Shown: positions 50,681 to 63,360, counted from the first letter of the stretch. The stretch: DNA of 64,000 nt from Suillus spraguei (GCA_016800925.1 JABCPU010000101.1:62001-126000); one strand, 5' to 3'. The notes: a model not told the origin generated them from the letters alone. Program-made: numbers and translations.

Positions 50681-51367
50681 TCACGTCCTACAGACGTGTC
50701 TCTTCCCTCCCTGCATCCTACATTCCCTGGAACACCACACATCGCCACACCGGGGACAATGCGGGAAGTCCCTACCTATTTTCAAACAAGTGACGCACAC
50801 AGTGCGGCACGACAGCTTGGACGCATTCTCAATAGCTTCAAGAATGGGACAGAGCGTAGAGATATTATCTCCAAGAGGTGATGCAGGTGGGGAGTCATGC
50901 GAGGATAAACCAGATATAATTTGTTCACCCAAGATTGAGTTCATGGAGGACGTGCAACTGATAGATGGGCGAACGGTTGAATGAGACCGGGATCGAGGGA
51001 AATCAGGGAGTTCAGAGTTATACTCGTTCACCCACCCCGTGTCTAGTCGCTTCCTGCATGGCTTGGAAGTGATAGGAAAACACGAGCGAAGCCAGGAGAC
51101 CGTTGATACAGTGGTGGTAAATGAACCATGAGCTTGGAGGTCGTTTCGAACGACCTCAGCAGGAGATACATCGTAACAATTTTGGGGAAGTCGTGATGCA
51201 GTAGACGACTGGGAGGTCATGGAAGAGCACGAGACACTCCATGACCGTTTGCGCCTATAACCAACAGAAGTATGTTTCTGTTGCTGCCACATGTAAGGAG
51301 GGCGTCAATATCGAGCTTGAAGACGTACCTCGGAGACACTGTGCGATGTATGATTTAAGGAGTCCAT
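50681..51367 (-). CDS. Conserved small protein with C-terminal Cys/His zinc-binding block
   Basis: Not recognised by name. Two exons: MDSLNHTSHSVSE, a 45-nt intron, then QQKHTSVGYRRKRSWSVS and on to a stop at 50681, about 213 residues. The middle is Ser/Thr-rich and likely disordered. The last 40 residues hold eight Cys and one His: CRTVCVTCLKIGRDFPHCPR, then CGDVWCSRECRMQGGKRHVC. The spacing (CxxC, CxxC, CxxxC, HxC) suggests a treble-clef or MYND-like zinc fold. It is divergent from the PP2C gene across 1.3 kb. Function unknown; protein-protein or nucleic-acid binding is possible. Confidence 0.7.
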
Positions 51368-52683
51368 TGTGAGGTATGGGGTTGGCATTCTTCATACAAC
51401 ACTCTTCTGAGCGTGAATAAATACGATAGGTATTCCTAGTTATCGGCCAATGATCTCAAAGAGGGGACCGTGGAAATAAACTTTGTTGAAAAACATAAAA
51501 GATATGATAATTTACCTGCGCCCTCGCACAAGCTTGCGTGTCAAATGAGGGTAATTACAACTGGGAAGAGGAGCGAAAGTGGTCGCGTGCCAGGTCAATG
51601 CCAGGTCGGCATAATTTGCTTTATAGCGGAAATTTCCTTTCTGAACACGACATTGTCGAAACTTCTACTTCTTCACGGCATGGAATGGATAAAGCGAGAA
51701 ACAACCGAACCGGTTGCCCTACACCCACATAAGCGATATCATCGTATCAGATTCATATTGCACTGTCACCTGCCATGAGGGAACTTTTCAGGAAAGTGCG
51801 ACCTGCAATCATCTCGGCAGTCATTTATTCTTATCTCAAGGGCTAAATCATGTTCCACTTTGTAGTTCCACGTACTTTGCGGTGATTTGGAGGTCTCGTT
51901 CAGCGTCACGTTTAAGTTATCATTATCGTTGGTAGCCTGAGATGTTGAGAAAACGTTAGGACTATTACTTATCCGAGTTTGAGTAAACACGGTCCGGGTC
52001 ATCGTGCTTCTGTGCGCACCAAAGCGACACAACAGGCTGACAAGACGATGTGAAGCGGGCATTGATCCTTTGAAGGTCTAAGTGACGAAGAGCGTGTGAA
52101 TTCCTCGACGGTCGTCAACGGACTCGTGACAAAAACTTTATGTAATTGGTAATTCGGAGGGATGGCCTGCAATCCGCGAGCTGCTATCGACCTAGGCCTT
52201 ACCAACTGACACGTTTCTTGTGAGTAGCCAGACAATTCGGAAGACCCGTACAAGCTATCACGGTGCAGCTGGTGGTAGTCACCTGAAGCAAAATTAGGAA
52301 CCTAATTTAATTGTGTCATTACGCGATAGGCTCTGCTACTACTGCGTACCCGAGCTGCTATCTACTGCTTGTTGTTCTACCCCCGGATCTGCCAAGTACT
52401 AGTGTACGTACTAGGGCTACAAGATAACATAGGCATCAAATCATATGCCGAGCTGAAAACCCTAGAAGACAAACAAGACAAAATAGGAATGAGTTGGTGC
52501 TTCCTGTGCTCGTTGACCAGCATAGACCATATCGGCATTCCCTTGAAATTTTACTTTCTCCCTTCATTTCCATCCTTTCGAGTCAAGAAACTGTAGCAGT
52601 CCGACCCCTACACAGTTCTGATCCGGTCCATCGGCTAAGCGATCACTTTCCACTTTCTTACGTCTTTCTCATCAAAGCGATCC
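51368..52683. other. Divergent intergenic region
   Basis: 1.3 kb without a supported gene, between the Cys-rich gene and PP2C. The pyrimidine-rich 52550-52680 is the probable PP2C leader. Confidence 0.45.
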
Positions 52684-54800
52684 ATGGTACGCTCTGACAC
52701 ATCTCATTACTATACTGCCAGTCTTACTTTTCGGTCGTCAATTAGGGTCAAACACTCTCTGCACCAGGTAGGGACACTCGTGCAGCCTTTTGGATGGCAT
52801 TCTTACTCCAAGACTCGTGACCTACCTATCCCTGTTTCTACAGCCACAGAGAAGAAATCGGAGACGGGAGAAGATGATCGATACCTATTTGCGGTTTCTG
52901 AGATGCAAGGATGGAGAATTAGTGCGTTACTTGTTTTTCTGCTGCGGTTTTGATGTGATCTCACATTTCGCGCATCTGCCTTCATTGCAGCTATGGAGGA
53001 TGCTCATGTAACCATGCTAACTCTTGAAGAGAGTGCAACAGATAAAAACACATTCTTTGCTGTTTATGATGGACACGGTGGTAAACTGCTTGCCAATTCT
53101 TTATACGGATTCTGGCCTCGAGCTCAGTTTGGTTCTTCACAGGAAGCACCGTCGCGAGGTTTGCGGGGAAGAACGTTCACAAGCGATTAATTTCAGAAGA
53201 GGCATATCGTGAAAAGCGTTATGATGAAGCATTGAAAAAAGCATTTCTTGGCACCGATGAGGATCTCCTTGCTGGTACGCTATGTCGTTTTGCTACATCT
53301 GCACACCCCACTCATTTCAACTCAGATCCGTCGCATACCCGTGACCCATCAGGCTGTACTGCTGTAGCTGCTTTGATAACAGACGATAACAAGATTTATG
53401 TGGTACAGCAGTTTTTCTTATTTCATTGCTCTTTTGCCAACGCTTGGCTGACAGGCAAATGCTGGCGATTCTCGGTCTGTTCTTAGCGTCCAAGGTAATG
53501 CCAAGCCTTTGAGTTTTGACCATAAACCATCAAGCGAGAGTACGTTGCTCATTCAAATATTGACCCATTGTCTTTGTTCATTAGTATTCAGCTGAACGGA
53601 AACGGATCATGGAAGCTGGAGGATACGTAGAATATGGACGCGTCAACGGTGAGTCGTCCGATCACTCTGAGGCTTTATTTATGACGGACTTCCTAGGAAA
53701 TCTTGCGTTGTCTCGCGCTTTGGGAGATTTTGAGTTCAAGAAAAACTACGCACTCGGTCCTCAAAAACAAATTATTACAGCTGATCCTGATGTCACCGTC
53801 CACGATATAACAAACGAAGACGAGTTTCTAGTCCTAGCCTGTGATGGTAAGACAGCGAGTCCTAAGTACGATGTGGTCTCATTTTTTGTCAGGCATCTGG
53901 GATTGTCTATCTTCACAAGCCGTCGTTGACTTTGTCCGGCTAAAAGTCTCAGAGGGCTTGGAACTCAAGGAGATCGGAGAGTTGATGTGCGAGCATTGTC
54001 TTGCTCCAGATACCTCGTCTGGGTCAGGTATCGGGTGCGATAATATGACTGTCCTCATCGTGGCCCTCCTTCACGGAAGGACGAAGCAAGGATGGTACGA
54101 CTGGGTCAAAGATCGTGTCAAGAACCGTTACGGTTATTCAACACCTGACTCTATCCCACAAATCTATTCATCAGATCGACTGACATCGTACAGAGCACGG
54201 AGAGAGGCGCAGCAAGAGAGGGACAGACTGAGAAGGGAACGAGGGGAGGACAGCTCGTCAGGCAGTTTGTTCGGTGGAAACAGTCCATTTGCTCGTGTCT
54301 TGGGAAGCACTGGTGGCATTTCTTTCCATCCGGGTTCAGGGATCCTCAGCGACACTGGTCGCCTCATGTTCGCCAGCAATGACGACGAGGACGATAGTGG
54401 TGATGACGTAGACACAGGGGGTTTTAGCGGACGCTCGTTCTTCAGTGACACGTTCGGGCTTCCCCGCGCACAGCCATTGGACGCTGGAGCTGGTCTGCGA
54501 GCACGTCTCGCCTCCTTTGAGGTCGATGATGACTTTGACGATGAACAGGCAAACAGGCCCTTTGGTGGCGTTGCTCGGATTGAGGAGGTTCAGGATGATG
54601 ACGATGGAGCTAGTCCATTTGATGATGTAAATGACGGCATCCCAAAATCCCCCAGTCCATCACCTGGTCCAAACCCTAGACTCAACGGAGACGTCACTCC
54701 TGTCCAGCAATTCAAGGTACCTATCCAAGGTGACGGTCTAGATTCCGTGGTAACCGCTGACGGCTTAATGCCCTCCAGTGAAGACCCTTTGAAGGCATAG
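52684..54800 (+). CDS. PTC2: Protein phosphatase 2C, PTC2/3 type
   Basis: Mg/Mn-dependent Ser/Thr phosphatase that counteracts stress MAPK and checkpoint kinase signalling. The start is split: ATG (52684-52686), a 59-nt intron, a 22-nt exon 52746-52767, an intron to 52843, then the rest. Spliced it reads MGQTLSAP then [20 protein letters not shown], the classic PTC2 N-terminus with a myristoylation-type Gly2. Catalytic motifs follow: [74 protein letters not shown] then [14 protein letters not shown], and [12 protein letters not shown]. Asp ligands are intact. The 230-residue tail is Ser/Gly/Asp-rich and acidic, as in fungal PTC2. Neighbouring NUDCD1 is convergent. Confidence 0.93.
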
Positions 54801-54991
54801 CTGTATTTTTCAATTTCCTTTCACCTGTTAGCGATCGCTGCAGGTTGTGTTTTGGGCTACCCCGTGCTTCGTCTATTACTATTTTTGCTAACCGTCGTGT
54901 TCAAATATTGACGGTTCATGATTCCCTCCTGCAGTGTCACGAGTATTACTTCGAACTACAGGTTGTCCACTGTACTTTCCTCCAATTTTAT

Positions 54992-56955
54992 TTAAAAGAT
55001 GTCGTGCATCACCACTAGCTCGTTCTCGCATAGACAGACGATCGTGTGCCCCTGCGCCGTTTTGAATGTGCCGACACCTAAAAGAGAACCAGCGCTTCCA
55101 TCACCAACTTTCAACACACTTTGTTTTGCCCAGATTTGACCCGGACGTCCACCGCGGTAGATGTATACGTTCCCTCCGCGATCCCTACTGCCATTCTCGA
55201 ATGCTAAAACCGCTTTCGATGAGACGTGATATGTGAAGCGTGTATCCTGCTTAGAGGCGAGCACAAAGGCGAGCGCCGAGAAGGTTGCACTATGCGTCCA
55301 AGTAGGCAGAGAACCCACCACTTGTGCCTCATCCAGGACGAACACGGTGCCATCAATACCATTCTTCACAACCATAGATGCTCCCGGACCTGATCCAGGA
55401 AGATCGATCGACAGAATGTTGCATGCAGAATCCCCAAAGCCGGTCGACCACACAGGGATCCCTCCATCCTCACCTACCCAAGTCAGAAACGCCACTCGTC
55501 CAACTGAAGAGTCAACTTCCTCATCCATCTCTCCCTGAGCAAGCGCTGGTACCCCTCGGCCCAGTCCAAGCCCGCTCATATCCTCTCCACTTTGGAGTGC
55601 GGCTGTATACTTCTCCAATGACTCTCTGATGAGGTAGAGCTCTGAGGGGTCGAGGGTTTCTGGGACATCCTCCTCTCCGCCTGGTGTACCAGCAGATGCA
55701 AATACATGCATCCATCGAGTATCTTCACGCTGTTTGTCCAGATGCAACGTAAGCAATCCAAATGAGTGCTCTCCCTCGCGATCCCAAGTCCAGAAGCTGG
55801 TGGAGGTTTGAATACCGTCCCAGAGCTGTTGTGCGGAATAATGGGGGAGAGGGACGCCTTCGACATGTGATGTGGTCTGGACGTGCACCGTCAAGGTCTT
55901 TTGGGAAAATGTCACTTTGATACTTGATGTTGGGGTTGTTGCAGGGAGAGGGAAGGCTACTGTCACGGAGTCAGATGTCTGCGTCCAGGAATATGGTGGA
56001 GGCCTGGGGGGAGTCTCTACGTCTAATTTTTCATCCAGACGCGGAATAGGGGCCATTTCATCCGGCGGGGGTTCGTACGAGGGTGGGGCTGGTTGATTGA
56101 GCTGACGATAGACAGAGCTACCAGCCAGAAGAAAACATTTTCGAGAGTTATCATACTCCGTAAATATGGGTACATCCTGTCCCCGCCTCCTCCAAAGAAT
56201 GTCGATGGGAGCGAGATCGCCGTTCTGGCTTGGAAAAGGTAACGAGAACCTCGCAGCCCAGACGTCAAATTCGGATGCGTGACTTGCCATTGATTGCGTT
56301 TGAGCAGCCTCAGATTCCCCGTAGAAGCGAGAAGACAGAAGTGCTATGGCTGCACCATCGGACAACCTGGCGACAGAGTGGATGCGGAATGGAGTTGGAG
56401 CCGAATGAGGAGTTTGCGTGTTATCAGAGAGCTCAAAGCAGCCTAGGATAGTAGCAACTCCTTCTGCAGGAAGTCCGAGGATGTAAAGCGCCCCTTGACC
56501 GTCGGCGACGAATGCAGTGCTTGCGTCAAGAAACACTGCTGATGGATATTCGCGATGAACTTGTACAGCTGCTGGAGCACTGATTGAGGCGGGAAGCTCA
56601 TAAACCACAGTAAATGATGGTTTGTGACTGTCCTACTTGTGCACGATGTGAGACTCGTCGTGAAACAAAAGATGATATCACGAAGGCCTACATTCGCGAG
56701 GTCGACGAGGATAACACGATGCTCCGAGTCAATGTACAGACATCTGCCGCTGTCGTTTGCAATGGCCAGGTGATTATGTGTGATCCTACTCTGAACTTCC
56801 TTGAAAGACAATGGAGATCGGCCAGAATTAGCTACTTGTGTGGGTCTACATTCAAGGCCGAAGCGCGTCACAGCGTCCTCTTGTGAAATTACCTCCAGTT
56901 TGTAACCCTCAAACTTTGGGTTCAGGAGGGCATGGTTTGGCGTGAAACTCGACAT
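54992..56955 (-). CDS. NUDCD1: NudC domain-containing protein 1 homologue
   Basis: CS-domain protein; the human one helps fold and regulate splicing and DEAH helicase partners. Two exons of about 600 residues. The first reads MSSFTPNHALLNPKFEGYKL, EVISQEDAVTRFGLE, and after one intron VVYELPASISAPAAVQVHRE, YPSAVFLDASTAFVADGQGA. A beta-propeller-like N-terminal half is followed by the CS domain at YSWTQTSDSVTVAFPLP, then IKVTFSQKTLTVHV. The C-terminal half includes AFLTWVGEDGGIPVWSTGFG and ends CLCENELVVMHDIF. The start at 56955 matches the family N-terminus. No defect. Confidence 0.87.
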
Positions 56956-57800
56956 CACGGTGGAACGATACAGGAGAGAGATGTGATCTAATATAAGCAC
57001 GCTCCTAAGTTCTTTTCGGGCGTAAGCGCGATGTCTAGATGCATTCTAGATGGTTCACGGAGCTCGAACAGTCGTCACGCGCGTATCGCATGCTTCCTCG
57101 CCGGCGTCCCGTCCTTGAGCTTAGCTTGGTCTAGTCGGTCATTTGTATTTGAACAACATGATTTCCAAAGTTATGACTGGCCCATCCCCAGTTTCCCATT
57201 GCTCCCTCAGCTGATCATCGATCGTAGATTTATCCTCCAAAAAAATCTCTGCTGTTGGAGTTCAAGGTGCGATCTCACGTCTGTAGGTCCCATCATCAAG
57301 CTAAGATTCAGGTGATCCACCATCGGTCCTCCGAAGAGTTTAATATCCTTCAGCGCTTGCTAGTTTTTAGCTGTTACACTACGGTCGCTCCTGACTCACA
57401 CATTGATTTGAAATTGTGAGCTATAACGCACGGCCCGTGCGTGTCTTTACTTAGTCCTTGAGCAATCAAAACAAGAAATGTAGCGCTTTGTTACCAGCGC
57501 ACCTCAAATTCCAGAACTGGGGGCAGAGGACCCATCTCATGAGTTCGTTACGATTCCTCACCTCCCTTGAGCTGAAGTGTCGTGCACCATCTGATCCTTG
57601 TGCCGTCGCAAGAACTCGCGAAACAAGGGATATGATTGATTTTAGGGATAAAACGGCTCAGGCCTTCACACTTGATGCCAAATCGTCTAAAAGCAAGTGA
57701 GCTCGGAGGAAATCCAACAAGAACCAACTTATATACAAGCCATGATTCAACATTTTGTCACGGTGTACTGCCTGAAATTACGTTGCCATGCATAGGTACC
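56956..57800. other. Intergenic, no gene seen
   Basis: Open frames here are short and lack any motif. The first part is the NUDCD1 upstream region; the rest flanks the PML1 3' end. Confidence 0.45.
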
Positions 57801-58952
57801 TCAGGTTGCATCGTCATGCAAAAGGACGTATTCTCGATTTGACAATCCAAATTTGATGACTAGCAAATTTCGTAGGTAAATCAAAATGCTTACGCGGAAT
57901 GGGAAGCACTTACCATCGCCCGCTTTGAGTTCGTAGAACCGTGATGTCGGAATGGCCTCATCGTTGACATGTGTGCTATTTGTCGACTCCAGGTCGATAA
58001 TGAAAGGCCTGTGTTTTCAGTTGTAAAATATAGACACAAGAGCAAACATGATGTTGCGCACTTGTTCTTCGATTTTGAGGCACCAAATTCATCTTTCTCC
58101 ATTACCTGACGATCTAGAGGGTTGTTGTACATAAGACGCCAACTGGAATGTTAAATACAGACTACTACTCACGTTGGATCACAGCATGCTGCTTCGAACA
58201 AGAGGGATGTTCGATTAAGATATCGGTGACAGTGCGATCACGTCCAATTAGATAGGCACTTTGGCGATGAATATGGAGCAATTCTACTTAAAAGTCAATG
58301 ACAGGTATCAGAAGCGAAACATATGACACTGACCAACTTGCTCGCTTCCTTTGAACACGTACAATCTCCAACCCAGGGTGGGCTTTCTTGCTTCCGGAGG
58401 TTCGTTATATTTAAGGATTGTGCTTGTACCGTCAGTTAACTTTACAGCATTTGTTTCTGCAGCCAATAACCCGGAATTAGCGAAGTTGGGTTTAGCCTTG
58501 TCGACAGGCGGAGGGGACTTAGACCGAGAGCTAGAGCGTGGGCGGGCGGATGGTTGAATAGAAGACGGTCGTTTTGGGGACGCAGAGCGACGAGACGAGA
58601 CTACAAGGTCTCTACTTCGGCGCCTGCTGGGCCGGTCATGGTCATCTCGACTTTCTCTATCCCGTTCGCGGTTGGGTCTGCTGGGCCGGTCATGGTCATC
58701 TCGACCTTCTCTGTCCCGTTCGCGATTAGGCCTTCTAGAATCACGATCACGGTCACGGCGATCATCTCTTCTGCGGTAATCATTATGTCTGGAACGTCTA
58801 TCATCGCCATCTTTATCCCTCCGCCTATCTGAATCGCGCTCATAGCCATTGTCGTGTGCACGATCCGTTCTGGAATAATCCTTCTTTCCTCTTCTTCCAG
58901 AACAGTCTTCTTCTCTGGTGCGGAACCCTCTTGGTGATGTGTCGCGAGGCAT
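57801..58952 (-). CDS. PML1: FHA-domain pre-mRNA retention and splicing protein (PML1/SNIP1)
   Basis: Subunit of the RES complex, which binds the activated spliceosome and limits leakage of unspliced RNA. From the ATG at 58952 (MPRDTSPRGFRTREEDCSGR) the first 140 residues are RS/RD/RE-rich, as in metazoan SNIP1. The conserved part begins AKPNFANSGLLAAETNAVKL and EPPEARKPTLGWRLYVFKG. The FHA domain follows: HIHRQSAYLIGRDRTVTDIL, IEHPSCSKQHAVIQ, FGASKSK, RPFIIDLESTNSTHVND, YELKAGD then VIKFGLSNREYVLLH, keeping the phosphothreonine-binding Arg, Ser and Asn. Five exons or so. A 54-bp in-frame tandem duplication lies in the basic region. Confidence 0.92.
58625..58732 (-). repeat. 54-bp in-frame tandem duplication inside PML1
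   Basis: Two near-identical 54-bp units encode RPNRERDREGRDDHDRPS and RPNRERDRESRDDHDRPS. They differ by only a few bases, so the duplication is recent. Being a multiple of 18 codons it keeps the frame. Confidence 0.9.
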
Positions 58953-59327
58953 AAGTAGTTCTGAAATCTGCAGTGCAAGGCTTTGAGACTTGTTCAATGA
59001 AGTGAAAGCAATGGCAAAGTTGCTGAGTCATCAACACTATATTAGTACCCGGTGGGGCTGCTCATTCAAACCGTGACCCCTCAACAATGGACATGGACAC
59101 TGTACAGTGTCCAGACAGACTCGTAAAGAACATTTTACATATCAAAAAGTACGTGGAAGACGAAATAATTCCATAAAACAAGTACGCACTCGCCGATCGA
59201 GACAGGCTGATGAGTCTCGGGATTGGGACCCGCCAATTTCCGAGTCTCGACACCCCACGGATATCGAACACTTCCTGAACTTCCTCTGTGTTTCCCAACT
59301 GCTTCGAGTCGTTTGTGCAGTGGCTGT

Positions 59328-60002
59328 CTAGCTTACTTTTGTCGGCGTACTCAAAGGTATGCGGTTGAATTCAAGATAAAATGGGTCATACAGCATGTCG
59401 TCCCACTTCTCTCTATGAAACCAGACTGGAATACTAGGTTTAGGTGTCTGTGCGAATGCGGTTGTTAAAGGAACTTTGGGCGCGATCTCTGGGTGGGTAA
59501 CCGGAGAGGTCGGATCAGGGAATGCATTCTGCGGTGCCAATGCAATGGGCGCGCGTGTGAGGTGCGCGATGTGCCCGGAATTCTCGATTGGGTAGCCCGC
59601 GTGGGTGTCACTCGCAAGCAGCTGGTTTATGAGGAAAGTGGCTTTGCCTGTGTCATTCCCTTGTGATTTGTTTGGAGGCTCGCCGGTTGTTTTCGCTGGG
59701 CGTTTCTCAGCTTCTCCCCCTATACCGAGAAGTGCGTGAAGGAAGGGAAAGAGAGCGCAAAGGAACATGAACATGATGACTTGGTCCCATCTGCGTTTGG
59801 GTAGGTTTTCGAGACATATGTTTAGGAGCCAACGGAACCTATTACAGCGGTTATAGCGACGTCTTGAGGACTGGATCCTATATCTGGTTTTTTTCTCGAA
59901 GCCTGATCTTCGCAACATTTTGAAAAGCGAATTGTGAGTCACGCTGTTGTGGCGGGCACGTATTGAACGGTAAGTAACCCATGTACACCTCATGCCAGCC
60001 AT
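59328..60002 (-). CDS. Unknown protein with one membrane segment
   Basis: Not recognised. From an ATG at 60002 the frame runs about 224 residues. The first 70 are very basic (RRRYNRCNRFRWLL), followed by one hydrophobic segment, VIMFMFLCALFPFLHALLGI. A polar Pro-rich part and a conserved-looking block VWFHREKWDDMLYDPFYLEF follow. The basic leader plus one membrane segment would fit a mitochondrial inner-membrane or ER protein. A GTAAGC donor sits immediately before the stop, so a further short exon ending near 59142 is possible. Sense of the frame is supported by codon-length openness only. Confidence 0.5.
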   Translation of the reverse strand: MAGMRCTWVTYRSIRARHNSVTHNSLFKMLRRSGFEKKTRYRIQSSRRRYNRCNRFRWLLNICLENLPKRRWDQVIMFMFLCALFPFLHALLGIGGEAEKRPAKTTGEPPNKSQGNDTGKATFLINQLLASDTHAGYPIENSGHIAHLTRAPIALAPQNAFPDPTSPVTHPEIAPKVPLTTAFAQTPKPSIPVWFHREKWDDMLYDPFYLEFNRIPLSTPTKVS

Positions 60003-61126
60003 GCGCCGCTTATTCAAATTCCAATAAATGGTATTCACCTCATTGGCTACACTGATATGTCAGGGACCGGTTACTTGGAATTTGCATGCATAGATAGCGA
60101 TGTTGCTACAGCTCAAATTTCTCACAGCATAAATCATTGGTTATGTTCGGGAGGAGCAGTCTGTAGCTCCCACCGCTACAATATCAAGGACTCGCGAATT
60201 CACTGATGCTTGCGATGTACAGTCTGTGCCTCTAATATCTTGTTCTGACTGGTTAATTGCTTCGTGTTTACTGCTTGTTTCGGAACCGGTACCCTTTGAT
60301 AGAGTAGCCATTAGGTACTGCTATCCAAGCCTTCCTTATTACCTTGGTACACATTACAACAATTCGCACACCCGTATCGAACTATCGTGTCTAAGGTGAC
60401 GAGTGTCTTCAACTTTACGGCGTACGACAACCTGGTTTTTGGTGTTTCAGGTATTAATTCTGTGCACAAGGGTAGTGGATCAGCGAAGCGAGGTAGCAAC
60501 ATTTCTGCATGAAATATTAAGCGTTTTCTCGCTATTGCAAAACGCTTGAATTGAAAATGAGAACTCTCACTGTGAGAAGGGGGGGATGAATTTGATTGGG
60601 AGAAACCAATGAAAGATGCCAGTATACAGGGGCACCTACCGAAACAGTGAAGCTCAATGGATCAACTATCAACGAATTCACCGAAAACACGTGGACTTCA
60701 GTGAGTGAGGGTAGTTTCTCATTGTTGAGTAACTAGTACCCCAGACTTCCCATGAAATTCAGGGATATAGCAATTGAATACAGTTTTGGGGCCGCTGCGC
60801 ACACACTCACACAGCTCGCTGCCAGGTGACCATTAAACAACAACTCTTAGCTGCGGCCGAAGTGGCAAATATGACCTCAGTTTAGCTCAAAATAGCAACC
60901 ACGATGTCATCATCGGGAGTCAGGGTTCCTGTAGTGCCTCCAATGCTTATATACCATTTGCTGACGAGTACGCGTGTTCTCATGGTATGATGGTACTATT
61001 GAGGAAACGATACCGGATGGTAGATGTGGGCGCCACTGCACCCACGCCTTCGATCAGTCATAGTTGATTCATAAAGAACAATCAGATATTCCGGCGTTCA
61101 ACTGATATAATACAATTCCATGGCAA
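60003..61126. other. Intergenic, no gene seen
   Basis: About 1.1 kb with no long frame or repeat recognised, between the unknown TM protein and the lipase 3' end. Confidence 0.45.
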
Positions 61127-62459
61127 TCATGTACAATATATCGTGCCAATATAGATTCCCTGGTATGGACCCAGGTGGTTCAAGAGATCACCCACAAGGA
61201 TGTCTGGCACACTCTGTATTGTGCACAGAGAATCTGTGGCATCGTCGTCACCTATACAGATCCTCGTGAACGATCATGTCCGAAAAGGCAAATTTTGTAC
61301 TCGCCTGGGCATTGGACTGCGTATCCATCAGATACGATGTGGACCTCTCCCTGGACATGTGAGAAGCCCATGAAGCGCCCCGGGACGATCGGGACAATGT
61401 CCTTCTCATTGTTAATGCGTTGGAAGTCCGATATCTGTTTATGATTTTAGTAATTAACCATAGGCTCAATGTGAGGAAGGTACAACGAGATACGAAGCTT
61501 ACCAAGGAATCGAAGAGAGCGGCCCATGCTGTATTTCCTACGCGGGGTGTGCCATATGTCACACCTAAAAATTCCGACTATGAAAATTCCGCGCCTCCGC
61601 AAATTTACTGGTATGGACGCACCTTTGATAGCGGTGCTAGGGGGAAGGTTTAAGGCCATAAACACACAGTCAAGCTCCGCAAGGGCGCCTCCCAGGGAGT
61701 GTCCAACCTGTCCTCGAAAATATCAAATTTATTTTAGAGTGGTAACAAAATGCTTGATACTGACCAGCGTGACACTGTTGGTGTTATACTGGGAGATAAG
61801 GTTCTTCACTTCCTTCAAAATGATGCTCGCCGTTAGTGCGTGCTCGTTGGCAAATCCGCTGTGAACCTCGACGCTGTTATCGATACCAGGAAAAAGCATG
61901 GGGTCTAGTGGTTCCATCAATACATTACCATCAGTAAGATCAGATAGGCTATGTGGGTTAATAAGTGTTCTCAAGCCATATGCTGTGAAACATGTACACC
62001 TACAGTTGGGTTGGATCTGTACCTTCATGAGCAACTACCACGGTATTTTCTGTCGGCCAGTAACCAACATAGTCTGCGAAATGCTTGGAAAGGCGTGCAA
62101 TATTAATATTTTGATCGGAACGTACAATATTGGATATTGTCGCTATCGCCCCCTGTGAGAGAAACCTCGAACCCAGGCACCGCCTCGCAAGCTTCATCGA
62201 GTCAAGGCAAACCAAATAAAGTAGGGTGGGATTGCGTACGACCACAATTCCAGCCAGTTACGATGGCGGGTGAACAGTAAGCAGCACGAGCAAATTCAGT
62301 ATATGGCTTCAGATCAGCCAGCTGGATAGACGTCATCTGAGTGACAACTGAGACATCTACCCGACTTATTGCAGGCCCGGGATGCACGGGATGAGGGACC
62401 CCCGCAACTTGCAGGATACATGCGAAAATAAAGCTCGAAGCGGGAGAAAATAAAAACAT
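61127..62459 (-). CDS. Secreted class 3 lipase
   Basis: Alpha/beta-hydrolase that cleaves triacylglycerol or related esters outside the cell. Six or more exons. The signal peptide is MFLFSPASSFIFACILQVAG. The mature part has LKPYTEFARAAYCSPAIVTG and WNCG, ACEAVPGFEVSLTGGDSDN, VGYWPTENTVVVAHEGTDPT (oxyanion strand), VHSGFANEH, and the nucleophile elbow GHSLGGAL with Ser codon near 61696. Across an intron come AIKGVTYGTPRVGNTAWAAL, then INNEKDIVPIVPGRFMGFSH with the catalytic Asp, and VQGEVHIV. The C-terminus LLNHLGPYQGIYIGTIYCT supplies the catalytic His region. All members of the triad region are visible. Start at 62459 opens the signal peptide. Confidence 0.88.
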
Positions 62460-63360
62460 GGTGTACTGCAAGGTGTAGTGGATGGAATGTCGGGTCAGAG
62501 GGGGGGAATATTGCTGGTTAGCAGCCTCGTTAAATACGAGTTACAAAGGAAACATGATCTTATGCATGGCGAGTGTTTTGGACTAGCGATTGCGCTTGAG
62601 GGATAGACAGAGTGTGCACAGGCAAGCTTGTGCCATGCAGTACAGCTATTCCTAGTAGGCGCACAACGAAATTAGACTGATGAGTAGAAACCCATCAGAT
62701 GCAGATGCTGCAGCTCGTTCCTTACATCGCTGTCATTCTGGGAATTAAAGGAGCTCAAAATAAGGTGGTCTCCAAATACATCTAGTCACTTGACCAGACG
62801 TTCCATGTGCTGTCTCTGTCTGTGTGTTAAGCACCGGTGACAAGACCAATGAATGGAACCTCCGAATCACCTGAAAAGGTCTTCCTGACTCAACGGCCCG
62901 CCGTCATGGCCGCAAGTGATTCAAAGATTGACTTACGTAACACCAAGATTCAGAAGTTGCCGTTCTTACCGCATCGATGATTACTAAGGTGGGAAGTGTG
63001 CAGAAGGTGCTTCAACTGTAGCGAGTGCGAAGGTCCGACGCTTGCTGCAAGCTTTAAGTGACAGCACCCGTAATACTATTCCGTTCTTCTGTTGTTAATG
63101 ATTTTACTGACTTTAATCTTGTAGATTTTACTTTCTGACTGTCGTTTGTCGCGCTGCTTTTTGAGTCGTCGCGGCGGTCAGACCTCCGAGCCGATCTGAC
63201 AACTCATGTTCAGCGCCATTCCCACCCAACAAAACACATATCAACAGGTGGAGGTTACTCCCCTTTGAAGGAACTAGGAACATCTTCCCCATCTTTCTTC
63301 CTTCCACTCGCCATCGCGACAAGGCGTTCATTCGTCCTTGCGAGTGCCACTCCGTCAACC
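62460..63360. other. Divergent upstream region of lipase and Zn2Cys6 gene
   Basis: 900 bp without a supported gene. The last 200 bp are pyrimidine-rich, like a long leader of the regulator. Confidence 0.45.
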
